A stretch of 64,000 bases of DNA, taken from Skermanella mucosa (GTDB lineage: Bacteria; Pseudomonadota; Alphaproteobacteria; Azospirillales; Azospirillaceae). The notes under the pieces are model-generated. The model made no database searches. It was not told the DNA's origin and saw nothing but the letters and a program-made list of their open reading frames with translations. A program made the position numbers and the translations under genes. Where the stretch lies: positions 731,501 through 795,500 of the forward strand of contig NZ_CP086106.1 of assembly GCF_016765655.2 (NCBI RefSeq), given 5' to 3'. Shown one piece after another: positions 1-10,837 of the stretch; the stretch's first letter is position 1; the number at the start of each line of letters is the position of its first letter.

Positions 1-2724
1 CGCAAGGCGGAGGCAGGCCCGACCACGCCGGGCGTCGAGATCGTCCGCAAGAAGAGCATCTGCACCCATTGCTCGGTCGGCTGCACCGTCACCGCCGAGG
101 TGCAGAACGGCGTCTGGGTCGGCCAGGAGCCGTCCTGGGACAGCCCGATCAATCTCGGCACCCACTGCGCCAAGGGCGCCTCGGTGCGCGAGCTGGTCCA
201 CGGCGACCGCCGCCTGAAATACCCCATGAAGCTGGAGAACGGGGAGTGGAAGCGCCTCTCCTGGACCCAGGCGATCGACGAGATCGGGGCCAAGCTGCTG
301 GAGATCCGCGAGAAGGCCGGACCTGAATCGGTCTTCTGGCTGGGCTCGGCCAAGTTCTCCAACGAGGGCGCCTACCTGTTCCGCAAGATGGCGGCATTCT
401 GGGGCACCAACACGGTGGACCACCAGGCGCGCATCTGCCACAGCACCACGGTCGCGGGCGTCGCGAACACGTGGGGCTACGGCGCCATGACCAACAGCTA
501 CAACGACATCCACAACGCCAAGGCGATCCTGATCATCGGCGGCAATCCGGCCGAGGCCCATCCCGTGTCGCTCCAGCACGTGCTGCGCGGGAAGGAGATC
601 AACCGGGCCCACCTGATCGTCGTCGATCCCCGCTTCACCCGCACGGCCGCCCACGCGACCGAGTACGTGCGGTTGCGCCCCGGCACGGACATCCCGCTGG
701 TCTGGGGCATGCTCTGGCACATCTTCGAGAACGGCTGGGAAGACAAGGACTACATCGCCAAGCGCGTGTTCGGCATGGACAAGATCCGCGCCGAAGTGAA
801 GAAGTGGGACCCGGCGGAGGTCGAGCGGGTCACCGGCGTGCCCGGCGCGCAGGTCCGCAAGGTCGCCGAGATCATGGCGAAGAACCGGCCGTCCACGCTG
901 ATCTGGTGCATGGGCGTCACCCAGCACACCGTCGGCACCGCCAACGTCCGGGCGCTCAGCATCCTCCAGCTGGCGCTCGGCAACATCGGCGTCGAGGGAG
1001 GAGGGGCGAACATCTTCCGCGGCCACTGCAACGTGCAGGGCGCCACCGACTTCGGCCTCGACGTCACCTCCCTGCCGGCCTACTACGGCCTGACCGAGGG
1101 CGCCTGGAAGCACTGGAGCCGGGTCTGGGGCGTCGACTACGAGTGGATGAAGGGCCGCTTCGTCTCCCAGAAGTTCATGGAAGCGAAGGGCATCCCGACC
1201 ACCCGCTGGTTCGACGCCGTGCTGGCCAAGCCGGACGAGATCGAGCAGCCGGCCCCCGTCAAGGCCATGATGGTGTTCGGCCACGGCGGCAACACCGTGA
1301 CCCGCATGCCGGAGATGCGGAAAGGGCTGGAAGCGCTGGACCTGCTGGTCGTCGCCGACCCGCACCCGACCACCTTCGCCTCCGTCAGCGGCCGCAGGAA
1401 CGGGACATACCTGCTGCCGATCTGCACCCAGTTCGAGGCCGAGGGCTCGCGCACCGCGTCCAACCGCTCGATCCAGTGGGGCGACCGCGTCGTCGATCCG
1501 ATCTTCGAATCGAAGAACGACTACGACGTGATGTACGCGCTGGCCGACCGGCTCGGCTTCGCGGCCGAGATGTTCAAGCGCATCAAGGTCGTGAACGGCG
1601 TGCCCGATCCCGAGGACATCCTGCGGGAGATCAATTACGGCTCGCTCTCCACCGGCTATTCCGGCCAGTCGCCGGAGCGCCTCAAGCTCCACATGCAGCA
1701 TCAGGCCGATTTCGACCGGACCACGCTGAAGGCCTCCACCGGACCGTGCGCCGGCGAATATTACGGCCTGCCCTGGCCCTGCTGGGGCACGCCGGAGATG
1801 AAGCATCCCGGCACCCACGTCCTGTACGACACATCCAAGCATGTGCTTGAGGGCGGCGGCACCTTCCGCGCCCGCTTCGGGGTGGAGAAGGACGGCGCCA
1901 CCCTGCTGGCCGAGGGCTCCTGGTCCAAGGGGTCGGAGATCGAGGACGGCTATCCCGAGTTCACCTACGGGATGCTGAAGAAGCTGGGCTGGAACGCCGA
2001 CCTGACGGACGCGGAGCGGGCGACCATCGAGAAGATCGGCGGCGCCAACCCCGACGGCGTGAGCTGGGCGACCGACCTGTCCTGCGGCATCATCCGGGTG
2101 GCGCTGAAGCACGGCTGCTCGCCGTTCGGCAACGCCAAGGCCCGGGCGGTCGCCTGGAACCTGCCGGACCCGGTGCCGGTCCACCGCGAGCCGATCTACA
2201 CCTCCCGGCGCGACCTGGTCGAGAAATACCCGACCCTGGACGACCGCCGCGACTTCCGCCTGGCCCACCTGGGCAAGACGGTGCAGGCCCGCGACGTCAC
2301 CAAGGACTTCCCGATCATCCTGACCTCCGGCCGTCTGGTCGAGTACGAGGGCGGCGGCGAGGAGACCCGGTCCAACAAGTGGCTGGCCGAGCTTCAGCAG
2401 GAGATGTTCGTCGAGGTCAATACCCAGGACGCGGCGCGCCTGGGCGTCAAGGACGGCGCCATGGTCTGGGTCCACGGTCCGGAAGGCAACGGCAAGGCCA
2501 AGGTCAAGGCGCTGGTCACCGACCGCGTCGGCCCGGGCGTCGCCTTCATGCCCTTCCACTTCGCGGGCTTCTGGGACGGCGAGAGCCAGCGCGGAGCCTA
2601 TCCGCCGGGCACCGACCCGATCGTGCTCGGCCACTCGGTGAATGCTCTGACGACCTACGGGTACGACCCGGTCACCTACATGCAGGAGACCAAGTGCACC
2701 CTGTGTCGGATTGTTGCGGCGTAA
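1..2724 (+). CDS. fdhA: Formate dehydrogenase catalytic (alpha) subunit, 5' truncated by window edge
   Basis: This is the molybdenum or tungsten bis-MGD subunit that oxidises formate to CO2. The reading frame is open from base 1, so the gene begins outside the window. The [4Fe-4S] motif CTHCSVGC lies at about bases 61-84. The metal-ligand motif ARICHSTTV follows, with the catalytic position a cysteine codon at 436-438 and its histidine next to it. It is therefore a Cys enzyme, not a selenocysteine one, and no in-frame TGA is present. The C-terminal molydopterin-dinucleotide-binding domain (about 2300-2700) is complete. The beta subunit gene starts 16 bases downstream and the cytochrome b gamma subunit follows, which fits a membrane-attached respiratory FDH. 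Any twin-arginine signal would lie off the left edge. Confidence 0.93.
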   Translation, partial: RKAEAGPTTPGVEIVRKKSICTHCSVGCTVTAEVQNGVWVGQEPSWDSPINLGTHCAKGASVRELVHGDRRLKYPMKLENGEWKRLSWTQAIDEIGAKLLEIREKAGPESVFWLGSAKFSNEGAYLFRKMAAFWGTNTVDHQARICHSTTVAGVANTWGYGAMTNSYNDIHNAKAILIIGGNPAEAHPVSLQHVLRGKEINRAHLIVVDPRFTRTAAHATEYVRLRPGTDIPLVWGMLWHIFENGWEDKDYIAKRVFGMDKIRAEVKKWDPAEVERVTGVPGAQVRKVAEIMAKNRPSTLIWCMGVTQHTVGTANVRALSILQLALGNIGVEGGGANIFRGHCNVQGATDFGLDVTSLPAYYGLTEGAWKHWSRVWGVDYEWMKGRFVSQKFMEAKGIPTTRWFDAVLAKPDEIEQPAPVKAMMVFGHGGNTVTRMPEMRKGLEALDLLVVADPHPTTFASVSGRRNGTYLLPICTQFEAEGSRTASNRSIQWGDRVVDPIFESKNDYDVMYALADRLGFAAEMFKRIKVVNGVPDPEDILREINYGSLSTGYSGQSPERLKLHMQHQADFDRTTLKASTGPCAGEYYGLPWPCWGTPEMKHPGTHVLYDTSKHVLEGGGTFRARFGVEKDGATLLAEGSWSKGSEIEDGYPEFTYGMLKKLGWNADLTDAERATIEKIGGANPDGVSWATDLSCGIIRVALKHGCSPFGNAKARAVAWNLPDPVPVHREPIYTSRRDLVEKYPTLDDRRDFRLAHLGKTVQARDVTKDFPIILTSGRLVEYEGGGEETRSNKWLAELQQEMFVEVNTQDAARLGVKDGAMVWVHGPEGNGKAKVKALVTDRVGPGVAFMPFHFAGFWDGESQRGAYPPGTDPIVLGHSVNALTTYGYDPVTYMQETKCTLCRIVAA

Positions 2725-2740
2725 GGCGGGGATCAAAGCA

Positions 2741-3337
2741 ATGGCAAGAATGAAGTTCCTGTGCGACGCCGAACGCTGCATCGAATGCAACGCCTGCGTC
2801 ACGGCCTGCAAGAACGAGCACGAGGTGCCCTGGGGCATCAACCGCCGGCGCGTCGTCACCCTCAACGACGGCAAGCCGGGCGAGCGGTCGATATCCATGG
2901 CCTGCATGCACTGCACCGACGCGCCCTGCATGGCGGTGTGCCCGGTGGACTGCTTCTACAAGACCGCCGAGGGCGTGGTTCTGCACTCCAAGGACCTGTG
3001 CATCGGCTGCGGCTACTGCTTCTACGCCTGTCCGTTCGGCGCGCCGCAGTACCCGCAGGTCGGCAACTTCGGCAGCCGCGGCAAGATGGACAAGTGCACC
3101 TTCTGCGCCGGCGGCCCGGAGGACGACGTCACCCCGGCGGAGTACCAGAAATACGGCTCCAACCGCCTCGCCGAGGGCAAGCTTCCGCTCTGCGCGGAGA
3201 TGTGCTCGACCAAGGCGCTGCTGGCCGGCGACGGCGACATCATCGCCGACATCTACAAGGAACGCGTCGTCCGGCGCGGTTACGGCTCCGGTGCCTGGGG
3301 CTGGTCGACCGCGTACAAGGACAAGGCGAGCGCCTAG
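2741..3337 (+). CDS. fdh3B: Formate dehydrogenase beta subunit, 4x[4Fe-4S] ferredoxin-like electron carrier
   Basis: This 198-residue protein moves electrons from the catalytic subunit to the cytochrome b subunit. Four cysteine clusters are visible: CIECNACVTAC near the N-terminus, CMHCTDAPCMAVCP, CIGCGYCFYACP, and a final split cluster CTFC...CAEMC. This is the set typical of FDH and DMSO-reductase type beta subunits, and it most resembles the FDH3 type. I chose the ATG at 2741, which is followed directly by conserved sequence. The upstream TTG at 2711 would overlap the alpha gene. There is no C-terminal membrane helix, unlike E. coli FdnH, so anchoring must come from the gamma subunit. Confidence 0.93.
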   Translation: MARMKFLCDAERCIECNACVTACKNEHEVPWGINRRRVVTLNDGKPGERSISMACMHCTDAPCMAVCPVDCFYKTAEGVVLHSKDLCIGCGYCFYACPFGAPQYPQVGNFGSRGKMDKCTFCAGGPEDDVTPAEYQKYGSNRLAEGKLPLCAEMCSTKALLAGDGDIIADIYKERVVRRGYGSGAWGWSTAYKDKASA

Positions 3338-3357
3338 GACCGGCTGGAGGAACGATC

Positions 3358-4416
3358 ATGTCCATGATGAATCTCGGGCGCGTCCTGCGCCTCGCCGCGC
3401 TGACGGTCCTGCTGCTGGTCCCGGCGGTCGGGGCGGGCGCCCAATCCACGACCGGCGCGACCCCGTCCGGCGCGACCCCGGTCCCGCCGGGGCCGAACGC
3501 CCTGACCGGGCCGGACATCAGCAACGAGCAGCTGCTGTTCCAGCAGCTCCAGGGCGGCTTCCAGGGGCGCGTCAGCATCCCCGACCAGAAGTCGGCCACG
3601 CTGATCCAGCCGGAAGGCCGCGACTGGCGGGAGTTCCGCCAGGGCACGCTGAAGACCATCGCCGCGGTGGTGCTGCTGGGCAGCATCGCCGGACTGGTGA
3701 TCTTCTACATGGTCCGGGGCAAGATCCGGATCGACGCCGGGCCGTCCCGGTTCCGGGTGCGGCGGTTCAACGGGCTGGAGCGGTTCGCCCACTGGATCAC
3801 CGCCGTCAGCTTCCTGGTGCTGGCGCTGACCGGGCTCAACCTCGTGTTCGGCCGCTACATCCTGATCCCGCTGCTGGGGCCGGAGGCGTTCACCACCCTG
3901 ACGATCTACGGCAAGCTGGCGCATAACTTCGTCAGCTTCCCGTTCGTCCTCGGCATCGTGCTGATGCTGCTGGTCTGGGTCCGTCACAACATCCCCGACG
4001 GCACCGACCTCGCTTGGCTCAAGGCGGCCGGCGGCCTGTTCTCCAAGGGCAAGCACCCGGCGGCGAAGAAGTTCAACGCCGGCCAGAAGATGATCTTCTG
4101 GCTGGTCGTGGCGGGCGGCGGCGTCGTGGCGGCCAGCGGCTACGTGCTGCTGTTCCCGTTCTACGTGACCGACGTCGCCGGCATGCAGCTCGCCCATCTG
4201 GTCCACGCGGTCCTGTCGGTGCTGCTGATCGCCGGCATCATCGGGCACATCTATATCGGCTCGGTCGGTATGGAAGGCGCCTTCGACGCCATGGGCAGCG
4301 GCGAGGTGGACGTCAACTGGGCGCGGGAACACCACAGCCTCTGGCTGGAGGAGGAGTCCCGCAAGGGCCGCGCGCCGCCGGCTCGCGGCGTCGGACACCG
4401 GGCGCCGGCGGAATGA
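3358..4416 (+). CDS. Formate dehydrogenase gamma subunit, membrane cytochrome b
   Basis: This 352-residue integral membrane protein should take electrons from the beta subunit and reduce quinone. An N-terminal signal-like helix (residues about 5-27) is followed by a Pro/Gly-rich periplasmic stretch. Then come four or five hydrophobic segments carrying histidines in the positions expected for two b hemes (RFAHWITA, KLAHNFVSF, LAHLVHAVL, IGHIYIG). The start at 3358 has a GGAGG-type ribosome site a few bases upstream, and ATG codons at 3364 and 3367 are alternatives. It is the last gene of the formate dehydrogenase cluster. The next gene is on the opposite strand and ends only 10 bases away. Confidence 0.9.
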   Translation: MSMMNLGRVLRLAALTVLLLVPAVGAGAQSTTGATPSGATPVPPGPNALTGPDISNEQLLFQQLQGGFQGRVSIPDQKSATLIQPEGRDWREFRQGTLKTIAAVVLLGSIAGLVIFYMVRGKIRIDAGPSRFRVRRFNGLERFAHWITAVSFLVLALTGLNLVFGRYILIPLLGPEAFTTLTIYGKLAHNFVSFPFVLGIVLMLLVWVRHNIPDGTDLAWLKAAGGLFSKGKHPAAKKFNAGQKMIFWLVVAGGGVVAASGYVLLFPFYVTDVAGMQLAHLVHAVLSVLLIAGIIGHIYIGSVGMEGAFDAMGSGEVDVNWAREHHSLWLEEESRKGRAPPARGVGHRAPAE

Positions 4417-4425
4417 CGCCGGAGC

Positions 4426-6029
<1,604 letters not shown>

Positions 6030-6033
<4 letters not shown>

Positions 6034-6569
6034 GAAGTCACCTGCGCTTCCGGTTCTGTTTTTCTGTCCGGGGCAGCGTAGGCAGGCGCCGGGGCGCTGG
6101 CAAGCATCCCGAACAGCCGGCCGGCGTCGGCCCTGGCGATCGGCGGGATCGGCGTGGACCAGTCAGGCAGGGCGAACAGCGGCCAGTCCGGCTCGACCCG
6201 GAGCCCATCCCGGAAGAAGACGTCATGGCCGCCGGCCTGCTCGTACCGCCAGCCTCCCGCCGCCTCGCACAGCGGCGGCAGCACGATGGTCCGCAGCGCC
6301 TGGGCGTAGTCGAGGCCCGGACCCGACCGGACCTGAAGCCCGATGAACAGCCCGACCGCGGCAAGGACCGGGGCGGCGGACCAGAGCAGCGGGTGCCCGA
6401 CCCAAGCCGCGAGGCCCAGCCAGCCCAGGCACAGGGTCCCGAACGCCAGGGCGCGCCGCCGCAGGCGGATGGCGTGATGCCGCCGGGCATCCTCCAGCGG
6501 CATCAGGTGCGGCGCGATGCGCGCTGCGAACATGTCGTCGAAATCGCTTGGCATGGTACTTTCCGCCAT
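6030..6569 (-). CDS. Short membrane protein, possibly DUF3137-like
   Basis: This 179-residue protein has an acidic N-terminus followed by an Arg-rich cytoplasmic helix (DARRHHAIRLRRRALAFG). Two adjacent transmembrane helices (about residues 38-85) lead into a soluble C-terminal domain containing WRYEQ and a Pro-rich tail. The arrangement resembles the N-terminal part of DUF3137 proteins, but those are usually near 300 residues, so this one may be a shortened relative. The function is unknown. Its stop codon overlaps the GTG start of the ThDP enzyme, suggesting one transcript. The start at 6569 is the first good ATG after an AT-poor leader, and a second ATG lies five codons later. Confidence 0.6.
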
Positions 6570-6749
6570 TATGGTGCGGCTGCGAAGAAACGTAGTATCC
6601 ACCGGCAGCGTGCCCGGCGGAATATCGCGCCTTCCGTACCGCACGCCATACCTGCCGCTTTCCGGATCAGGGAAGGCAGCTCCGATACCGCGACGGCGCG
6701 GCGACCCGGTCGCCCGACCGCGCGGCGACACTGTGATGGGGGAACAGCA

Positions 6750-7727
6750 ATGAGCTTCAAGATCGTCGAACAGGCTCCGGCCCGGCTCAACCGCAGCGAA
6801 CTGGCGGTTCCCGGGAGCAGCCCGAAGCTGTTCGAGAAGGCCGCCAAATCGGCCGCCGACGTCATCTTCCTGGACCTGGAGGACGCCGTGGCGCCGGACG
6901 ACAAGCCGCAGGCCCGCAAGAACATCGTCGAGGCGATCAACGACATCGACTGGGGCAACAAGACCCTGTCGGTCCGCATCAACGGCCTCGACACCCATTA
7001 CATGTACCGCGACGTGGTCGAGGTGCTGGAGCAGTGCGGCGACCGGCTCGACCTGATCATGATCCCCAAGGTCGGCACCGCCGCCGACGTCTACGCGGTC
7101 GACATGCTGGTCACCCAGATCGAGGCCGCCAAGGGCCGCAAGAAGCGGATCGGCTTCGAGCTGATCATCGAGACCGCGCTCGGCATGGCGAACATCGACG
7201 AGATCGCGACCGCGTCGAAGCGCAACGAAAGCCTGCATTTCGGTGTCGCCGACTATGCCGCCTCGACCAAGGCGCAGACCACCGGCATCGGCGGCCCCAA
7301 CCCGTCCTACGGCGTGCTGACCGACAAGGACGGCGACAAGCCGCGCGATTATCACTGGGGCGACATGTGGCATTACGCCACCGCGCGCATGGTGGTCGCG
7401 GCCCGCGCCGCCGGCCTGCGCCCGGTGGACGGCCCGTTCGGCGACTTCTCCGACGCCGACGGCTACAAGGCCCAGGGCCGGCGCGCCGCCGTGCTGGGCT
7501 GCGAGGGCAAGTGGGCCATCCACCCCTCCCAGATCCCCCTGGCGAACGAGGTGTTCAGCCCGTCCGAGGCCGAGATCACCAAGGCCAAGCGCATCCTGGA
7601 AGCGATGGAGCAGGCCCAGAAGGAAGGCCGCGGCGCCGTGGCCCTGGACGGCCGCCTGATCGACATCGCGTCGATCCGCCAGGCGGAAGTGATGGTCAAG
7701 AAGGCCGAGCAGATCGCCGGTTCGTAA
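6750..7727 (+). CDS. mcl1: L-malyl-CoA/beta-methylmalyl-CoA lyase (HpcH/HpaI aldolase family)
   Basis: This 325-residue protein closely matches the Mcl1 group. It reversibly cleaves malyl-CoA and beta-methylmalyl-CoA to glyoxylate plus acetyl-CoA or propionyl-CoA in the ethylmalonyl-CoA pathway. Visible family signatures are PARLNRSELAVPGSSPK at the N-terminus, the Mg-binding DLEDAVAPDDK with its acidic cluster, the substrate arginine in LSVRINGLDT, FELIIETALG, and the C-terminal GKWAIHPSQI. The ATG at 6750 follows a GGGGGAA ribosome site; the longer in-frame extension has no support. It is flanked by unrelated genes, so other pathway genes must lie elsewhere. Confidence 0.92.
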   Translation: MSFKIVEQAPARLNRSELAVPGSSPKLFEKAAKSAADVIFLDLEDAVAPDDKPQARKNIVEAINDIDWGNKTLSVRINGLDTHYMYRDVVEVLEQCGDRLDLIMIPKVGTAADVYAVDMLVTQIEAAKGRKKRIGFELIIETALGMANIDEIATASKRNESLHFGVADYAASTKAQTTGIGGPNPSYGVLTDKDGDKPRDYHWGDMWHYATARMVVAARAAGLRPVDGPFGDFSDADGYKAQGRRAAVLGCEGKWAIHPSQIPLANEVFSPSEAEITKAKRILEAMEQAQKEGRGAVALDGRLIDIASIRQAEVMVKKAEQIAGS

Positions 7728-7734
7728 GCGCAAG

Positions 7735-7762
7735 CCGGCGGCGCCCGCCCGGGTGCCGCCGG
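7735..7762 (+). terminator. GC-rich hairpin after mcl1
   Basis: An 8-bp perfect stem (CCGGCGGC with GCCGCCGG) has an inner CCCG/CGGG pairing and sits 7 bases after the mcl1 stop codon. No T-run follows, so it may be a weak or Rho-assisted terminator. It lies between two convergent genes and could serve both. Confidence 0.45.
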
Positions 7763-7784
7763 AACGCCGCGTCGGAGGCGGTCC

Positions 7785-8321
7785 TCAGCCTTCAAGTGAG
7801 TCCCGTTTCAAGGTCGGGAGCGCCAGGAACATCCGCCGCTCAGGTCCGAGCAGGGATCGGAAACCGAAAGCCTCATAGAACCGTCGGGCCGCATCATCGA
7901 TGGGATCGACGGCGATGACCGTCATGGCGACCGTTTGCGCTGCCAGCATGGTCTTCTTCACCGCGTCGGCGAGCAGCAGGCTTCCCAGGCCCCGCCTCGC
8001 GGCGGTCCGGTCAACGGCCAGCCGTCCGACCAGGGCTGCCGGGACGGGATATTTCGGCAGGCGTTGCGTCATGTCGGGCGGGAGATCTCCGGCCGAAACG
8101 GTCGCCGCGCTCAAGGTATAATAGCCGAGGATGCGGTCCGGATGATCGGCGGACACCGCGACGAACACGCGCGCCATTACCCGGCGCATGTCTTGCGATG
8201 CCTGCTGCCGGATATAGCGGTCCAGGGACTCCACGCCGCAGGCGAAGGCTGCCCGGTCGTGCCCCTGTCCCAGCGTTTCGATTCGCAATGATCCCGCTGC
8301 CCAGGAAACCCCCGTGTTCAC
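7785..8321 (-). CDS. GNAT acetyltransferase toxin (TacT-like)
   Basis: This 178-residue GNAT-fold protein has the TacT/AtaT layout: an N-terminal segment with FACGVESLDRYIRQQASQD, then LGYYTLSAATV, then the acetyl-CoA-binding LAVDRTAARRGLGSLLL, and the C-terminal FYEAFGFRSL. Toxins of this family acetylate the amino group of charged tRNAs and stop translation. The GTG start at 8321 overlaps the antitoxin stop (GTGA), the usual coupling for this pair. The open frame extends further upstream, but that stretch is the antitoxin gene read in another frame. The tRNA target cannot be read from the sequence. Confidence 0.87.
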   Translation of the reverse strand: MNTGVSWAAGSLRIETLGQGHDRAAFACGVESLDRYIRQQASQDMRRVMARVFVAVSADHPDRILGYYTLSAATVSAGDLPPDMTQRLPKYPVPAALVGRLAVDRTAARRGLGSLLLADAVKKTMLAAQTVAMTVIAVDPIDDAARRFYEAFGFRSLLGPERRMFLALPTLKRDSLEG

Positions 8322-8599
8322 GAACCGACGGCCCGCCCGTGCTCGGCAAGCGCCTGCCGCAGGCGTTCGTTCGGCTCGGGCGGATCGAGCAGCAGGTCCT
8401 GGAAGCGCGCCCATTCTTCGGCGGTAAGGGCGATCGTCTCGTGCTCGCGCACGATGGTTTCCGCTTTCTGCAAAGCCACGTCGATGACGAAGTCCGTCAG
8501 CGTCTTGTCGAGATAAGCGGCCGCGCGCTCCAGTTTCCGCTTGGATTGCGGGCTGAGACGCAGGCTGACGCGATCCTGGCGCTGGGCGACGCGGGGCAT
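8318..8599 (-). CDS. DUF1778 ribbon-helix-helix antitoxin (TacA-like)
   Basis: This 93-residue protein has an N-terminal RHH DNA-binding strand (QDRVSLRLSPQSKRKLERAA) followed by the typical LTDFVIDVALQKAE helix and a C-terminal toxin-neutralising tail (TAEEWARFQDLLLDPPEP). This is the DUF1778 family that pairs with GNAT toxins. The pair is expected to repress its own promoter, and a perfect inverted repeat lies 33 bases upstream of the start. The toxin gene begins on the antitoxin stop codon. Confidence 0.92.
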   Translation of the reverse strand: MPRVAQRQDRVSLRLSPQSKRKLERAAAYLDKTLTDFVIDVALQKAETIVREHETIALTAEEWARFQDLLLDPPEPNERLRQALAEHGRAVGS

Positions 8600-8631
8600 G
8601 ATGGCTTCTCCGGATAGTGCCGTCTCGAAAC

Positions 8632-8650
8632 GTACGCCTTTCAGGCGTAC
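8632..8650. promoter_or_regulatory. Palindromic operator in front of the toxin-antitoxin pair
   Basis: Perfect 8-bp arms GTACGCCT and AGGCGTAC flank a 3-base centre. The site lies 33 bases upstream of the antitoxin start codon, where the promoter should be. RHH antitoxins of the TacA type bind such repeats, so this is the probable autoregulatory operator. Confidence 0.7.
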
Positions 8651-8772
8651 ATTGCAACGTCTTATCCACTTGGTAGCAAACTAACCTTTCTGCGTCCTAT
8701 TAGCGCTGGCTCACCCTTGGGGCGTGTGGTAGGGAACCCGGTCATTTTTTCAGGCCGCCGTGAAGTCACCCC

Positions 8773-9729
8773 ATGCAGACCTTCCTTGAATTTGAAAAGC
8801 CGATCGCGGAACTCGAAGGCAAGATCGAGGAGCTGCGGCACCTGACCGACACCGGCGACATCAATATCGCCGAGGAAGTCTCCAAGCTCCAGGCCAAGGT
8901 CGACAAGCTGCTGCGCCAGACCTACGCCAAGCTCGCGCCGGCGCAGAAGGTCCAGGTGGCCCGCCATCCCAACCGGCCGCACTGCATGGACTATATCGAC
9001 GGTCTGGTCCGGGACTTCACGCCGCTCGCCGGCGACCGGGGCTACGCGGAGGATAGCGCCGTCATCGGCGGCATCGGGCGCTTCCGGGGCCGTTCCGTCA
9101 TGGTCATCGGCCAGGAAAAGGGCCATGACACCGAAAGCCGCGTCCGCCACAATTTCGGCATGGCGAAGCCGGAAGGCTACCGCAAGGCGATTCGCCTGAT
9201 GGAGCTTGCCGACCGTTTCAAGCTGCCGGTCATCACCCTGGTCGATACCGCGGGAGCATATCCCGGCGTCGGTGCCGAGGAGCGCGGGCAGGCCGAGGCG
9301 ATCGCCAAGTCGATCGATACCTGCCTGAGCCTCAAGGTGCCCCTGGTCGCCACGGTGATCGGCGAGGGCGGCTCCGGCGGGGCCATCGCGCTGGCCGCCG
9401 CCGACCGTGTCATGATGCTGGAACACGCGATCTACTCGGTCATCTCGCCGGAAGGCTGCGCCTCGATCCTGTGGCGGACCAACACGGCGGCGGCGGAAGC
9501 CGCGGCGGCGCTCAGGCTGACCGCCCAGGACCTGAAGGATCTCGGCGTGATCGACCGCGTCATAGCCGAGCCGATCGGCGGCGCCCACCGTGACCGGGAC
9601 GAGGTCATGACCGCCGTCGGCAATGCCATCGAGGACTGCCTGGACGAACTCCGCGGCCTCGAAGGCGGCGCCCTGCGCCTGAAGCGGCGCGACAAGTTCC
9701 TGGAAATGGGCCACAAGGGCCTGTCCTGA
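8773..9729 (+). CDS. accA: Acetyl-CoA carboxylase carboxyltransferase subunit alpha
   Basis: This 318-residue protein is the alpha half of the carboxyltransferase that makes malonyl-CoA for fatty acid synthesis. It begins with the typical coiled N-terminus ([20 protein letters not shown]). Family blocks include [15 protein letters not shown], the oxyanion-hole and CoA-binding region with [17 protein letters not shown], and [12 protein letters not shown]. Length matches the family (about 315-320). Its divergent neighbour is the toxin-antitoxin pair, so the 173 bases between them hold both promoters. The MAPEG gene follows after 4 bases. Confidence 0.97.
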   Translation: MQTFLEFEKPIAELEGKIEELRHLTDTGDINIAEEVSKLQAKVDKLLRQTYAKLAPAQKVQVARHPNRPHCMDYIDGLVRDFTPLAGDRGYAEDSAVIGGIGRFRGRSVMVIGQEKGHDTESRVRHNFGMAKPEGYRKAIRLMELADRFKLPVITLVDTAGAYPGVGAEERGQAEAIAKSIDTCLSLKVPLVATVIGEGGSGGAIALAAADRVMMLEHAIYSVISPEGCASILWRTNTAAAEAAAALRLTAQDLKDLGVIDRVIAEPIGGAHRDRDEVMTAVGNAIEDCLDELRGLEGGALRLKRRDKFLEMGHKGLS

Positions 9730-9733
9730 CGCG

Positions 9734-10255
9734 ATGCTCGGGCTGGTGCTCGATCGCCGCCACCTGATTTCGGCCGCCGGGGTCGTCTTCGGGACGGCCC
9801 TGGCCTGGGGCGGACTCGCGCTGTTCTGGCCCGGACCCATGGCCGGCAGCGGCTCCGCGGCCGACCGGCTGGCCTTGGCCGCCGGCCTTCTGGTCTGGCC
9901 GGCGCTGCTGCTGGTGCACATGGTTTTCGCGGTGGCCCTGGCCCGTTTCTTCACGGCCGCGTTCGATCCCCTGAACGACCCGGAAAGCCGGTTCCAGCGG
10001 CGCGCCCAGCGGGCGCTGTCCAACTCGGTCGAGCAGGTCGCGGTCTACGTGCCGGCGATGCTCTCCGCAGCGGCGCTCGCCGATCCAGGCGATATCCGCT
10101 TCGCCGGCGTCATGACCGGGCTGTTCTGCGTGTCCCGCCTGTTGTTCTGGGTCGGATACCTGATCCACCCTTATCTGCGGGCGCCGGGAATGATCATGAC
10201 GCTCAACGTGAACGTCGCTATCGTCGGATACGCACTCTACCGGGCGCTGGGGTGA
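9734..10255 (+). CDS. MAPEG-family membrane protein
   Basis: This 173-residue protein has four predicted transmembrane helices. MAPEG landmarks are visible: the RFFTAAFDPLN loop, FQRRAQRALSNSVEQVAVYVP (the Asn-Glu pair conserved in the family) and the aromatic LLFWVGYLIHPY. MAPEG proteins are glutathione-related membrane enzymes or their uncharacterised bacterial relatives. The actual substrate here is unknown. It starts 4 bases after accA and probably shares its transcript. Confidence 0.83.
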   Translation: MLGLVLDRRHLISAAGVVFGTALAWGGLALFWPGPMAGSGSAADRLALAAGLLVWPALLLVHMVFAVALARFFTAAFDPLNDPESRFQRRAQRALSNSVEQVAVYVPAMLSAAALADPGDIRFAGVMTGLFCVSRLLFWVGYLIHPYLRAPGMIMTLNVNVAIVGYALYRALG

Positions 10256-10305
10256 TCGGATCACCCAGGGATGATCATCAAGAACGAGACCGGAGGAAAA
10301 ACCCC

Positions 10306-10833
10306 ATGGATGCCGAAACCCTCAAGGCCGTCCAGGCACCCTTGAAGCAGCGATACCGCGACACGCCCGAAAGCGCGGTCATTACCCTGAAGGCAGAAGG
10401 CACCGTCGGGGCCGAGGGCGTGACCTGCAAGGTGGACACCGGCCGGGCGCTGGTCGAGGCTGGTCTTCATCCCGCCGCCGGCGGCGACGGCATCGCGGCC
10501 TGCTCGGGCGACATGCTGCTGGAGGCGCTGGTCGCCTGCGCCGGCGTGACCCTGCGGGCTGTCGCCACGGCGCTGAACATCGATCTGCGCGGCGGTACCG
10601 TGCGGGCCGAAGGCGACCTGGACATGCGAGGCACCCTGGGCGTCTCGAAGGAGGCGCCGGTGGGCTTCCGCAGCATCCGCATGACCTTCGACCTGGATAC
10701 CGACGCCGACGACGAGAAACTCGCCAGCCTGCTCAAGCTGACGGAGCGCTATTGCGTGATCTATCAGACGCTGCGCAACCCGCCCGCAACCGAAGCCAGG
10801 ATCGTCCGGAGCAGCGACCATCCGGCACGGTAA
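10306..10833 (+). CDS. OsmC/Ohr-family protein
   Basis: This 175-residue protein has the OsmC fold signatures: an N-terminal beta-rich part with VDTGRALVEAGLHP, then AACSGDMLLEALVACAGVTLRAVA. The latter has two cysteines in the helix positions of thiol peroxidases, and LKLTERYCVIYQTL follows at the C-terminus. OsmC proteins detoxify organic hydroperoxides, but spacing of the cysteines differs among subgroups, so activity is inferred. I chose the ATG at 10306 because GGAGG lies 9 bases upstream. The longer frame from 10252 overlaps the MAPEG stop. Confidence 0.85.
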   Translation: MDAETLKAVQAPLKQRYRDTPESAVITLKAEGTVGAEGVTCKVDTGRALVEAGLHPAAGGDGIAACSGDMLLEALVACAGVTLRAVATALNIDLRGGTVRAEGDLDMRGTLGVSKEAPVGFRSIRMTFDLDTDADDEKLASLLKLTERYCVIYQTLRNPPATEARIVRSSDHPAR

Positions 10834-10837
10834 TCGC

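Noticed and set aside
436-438. Selenocysteine formate dehydrogenase
   Set aside because: The catalytic codon is TGC, not TGA.
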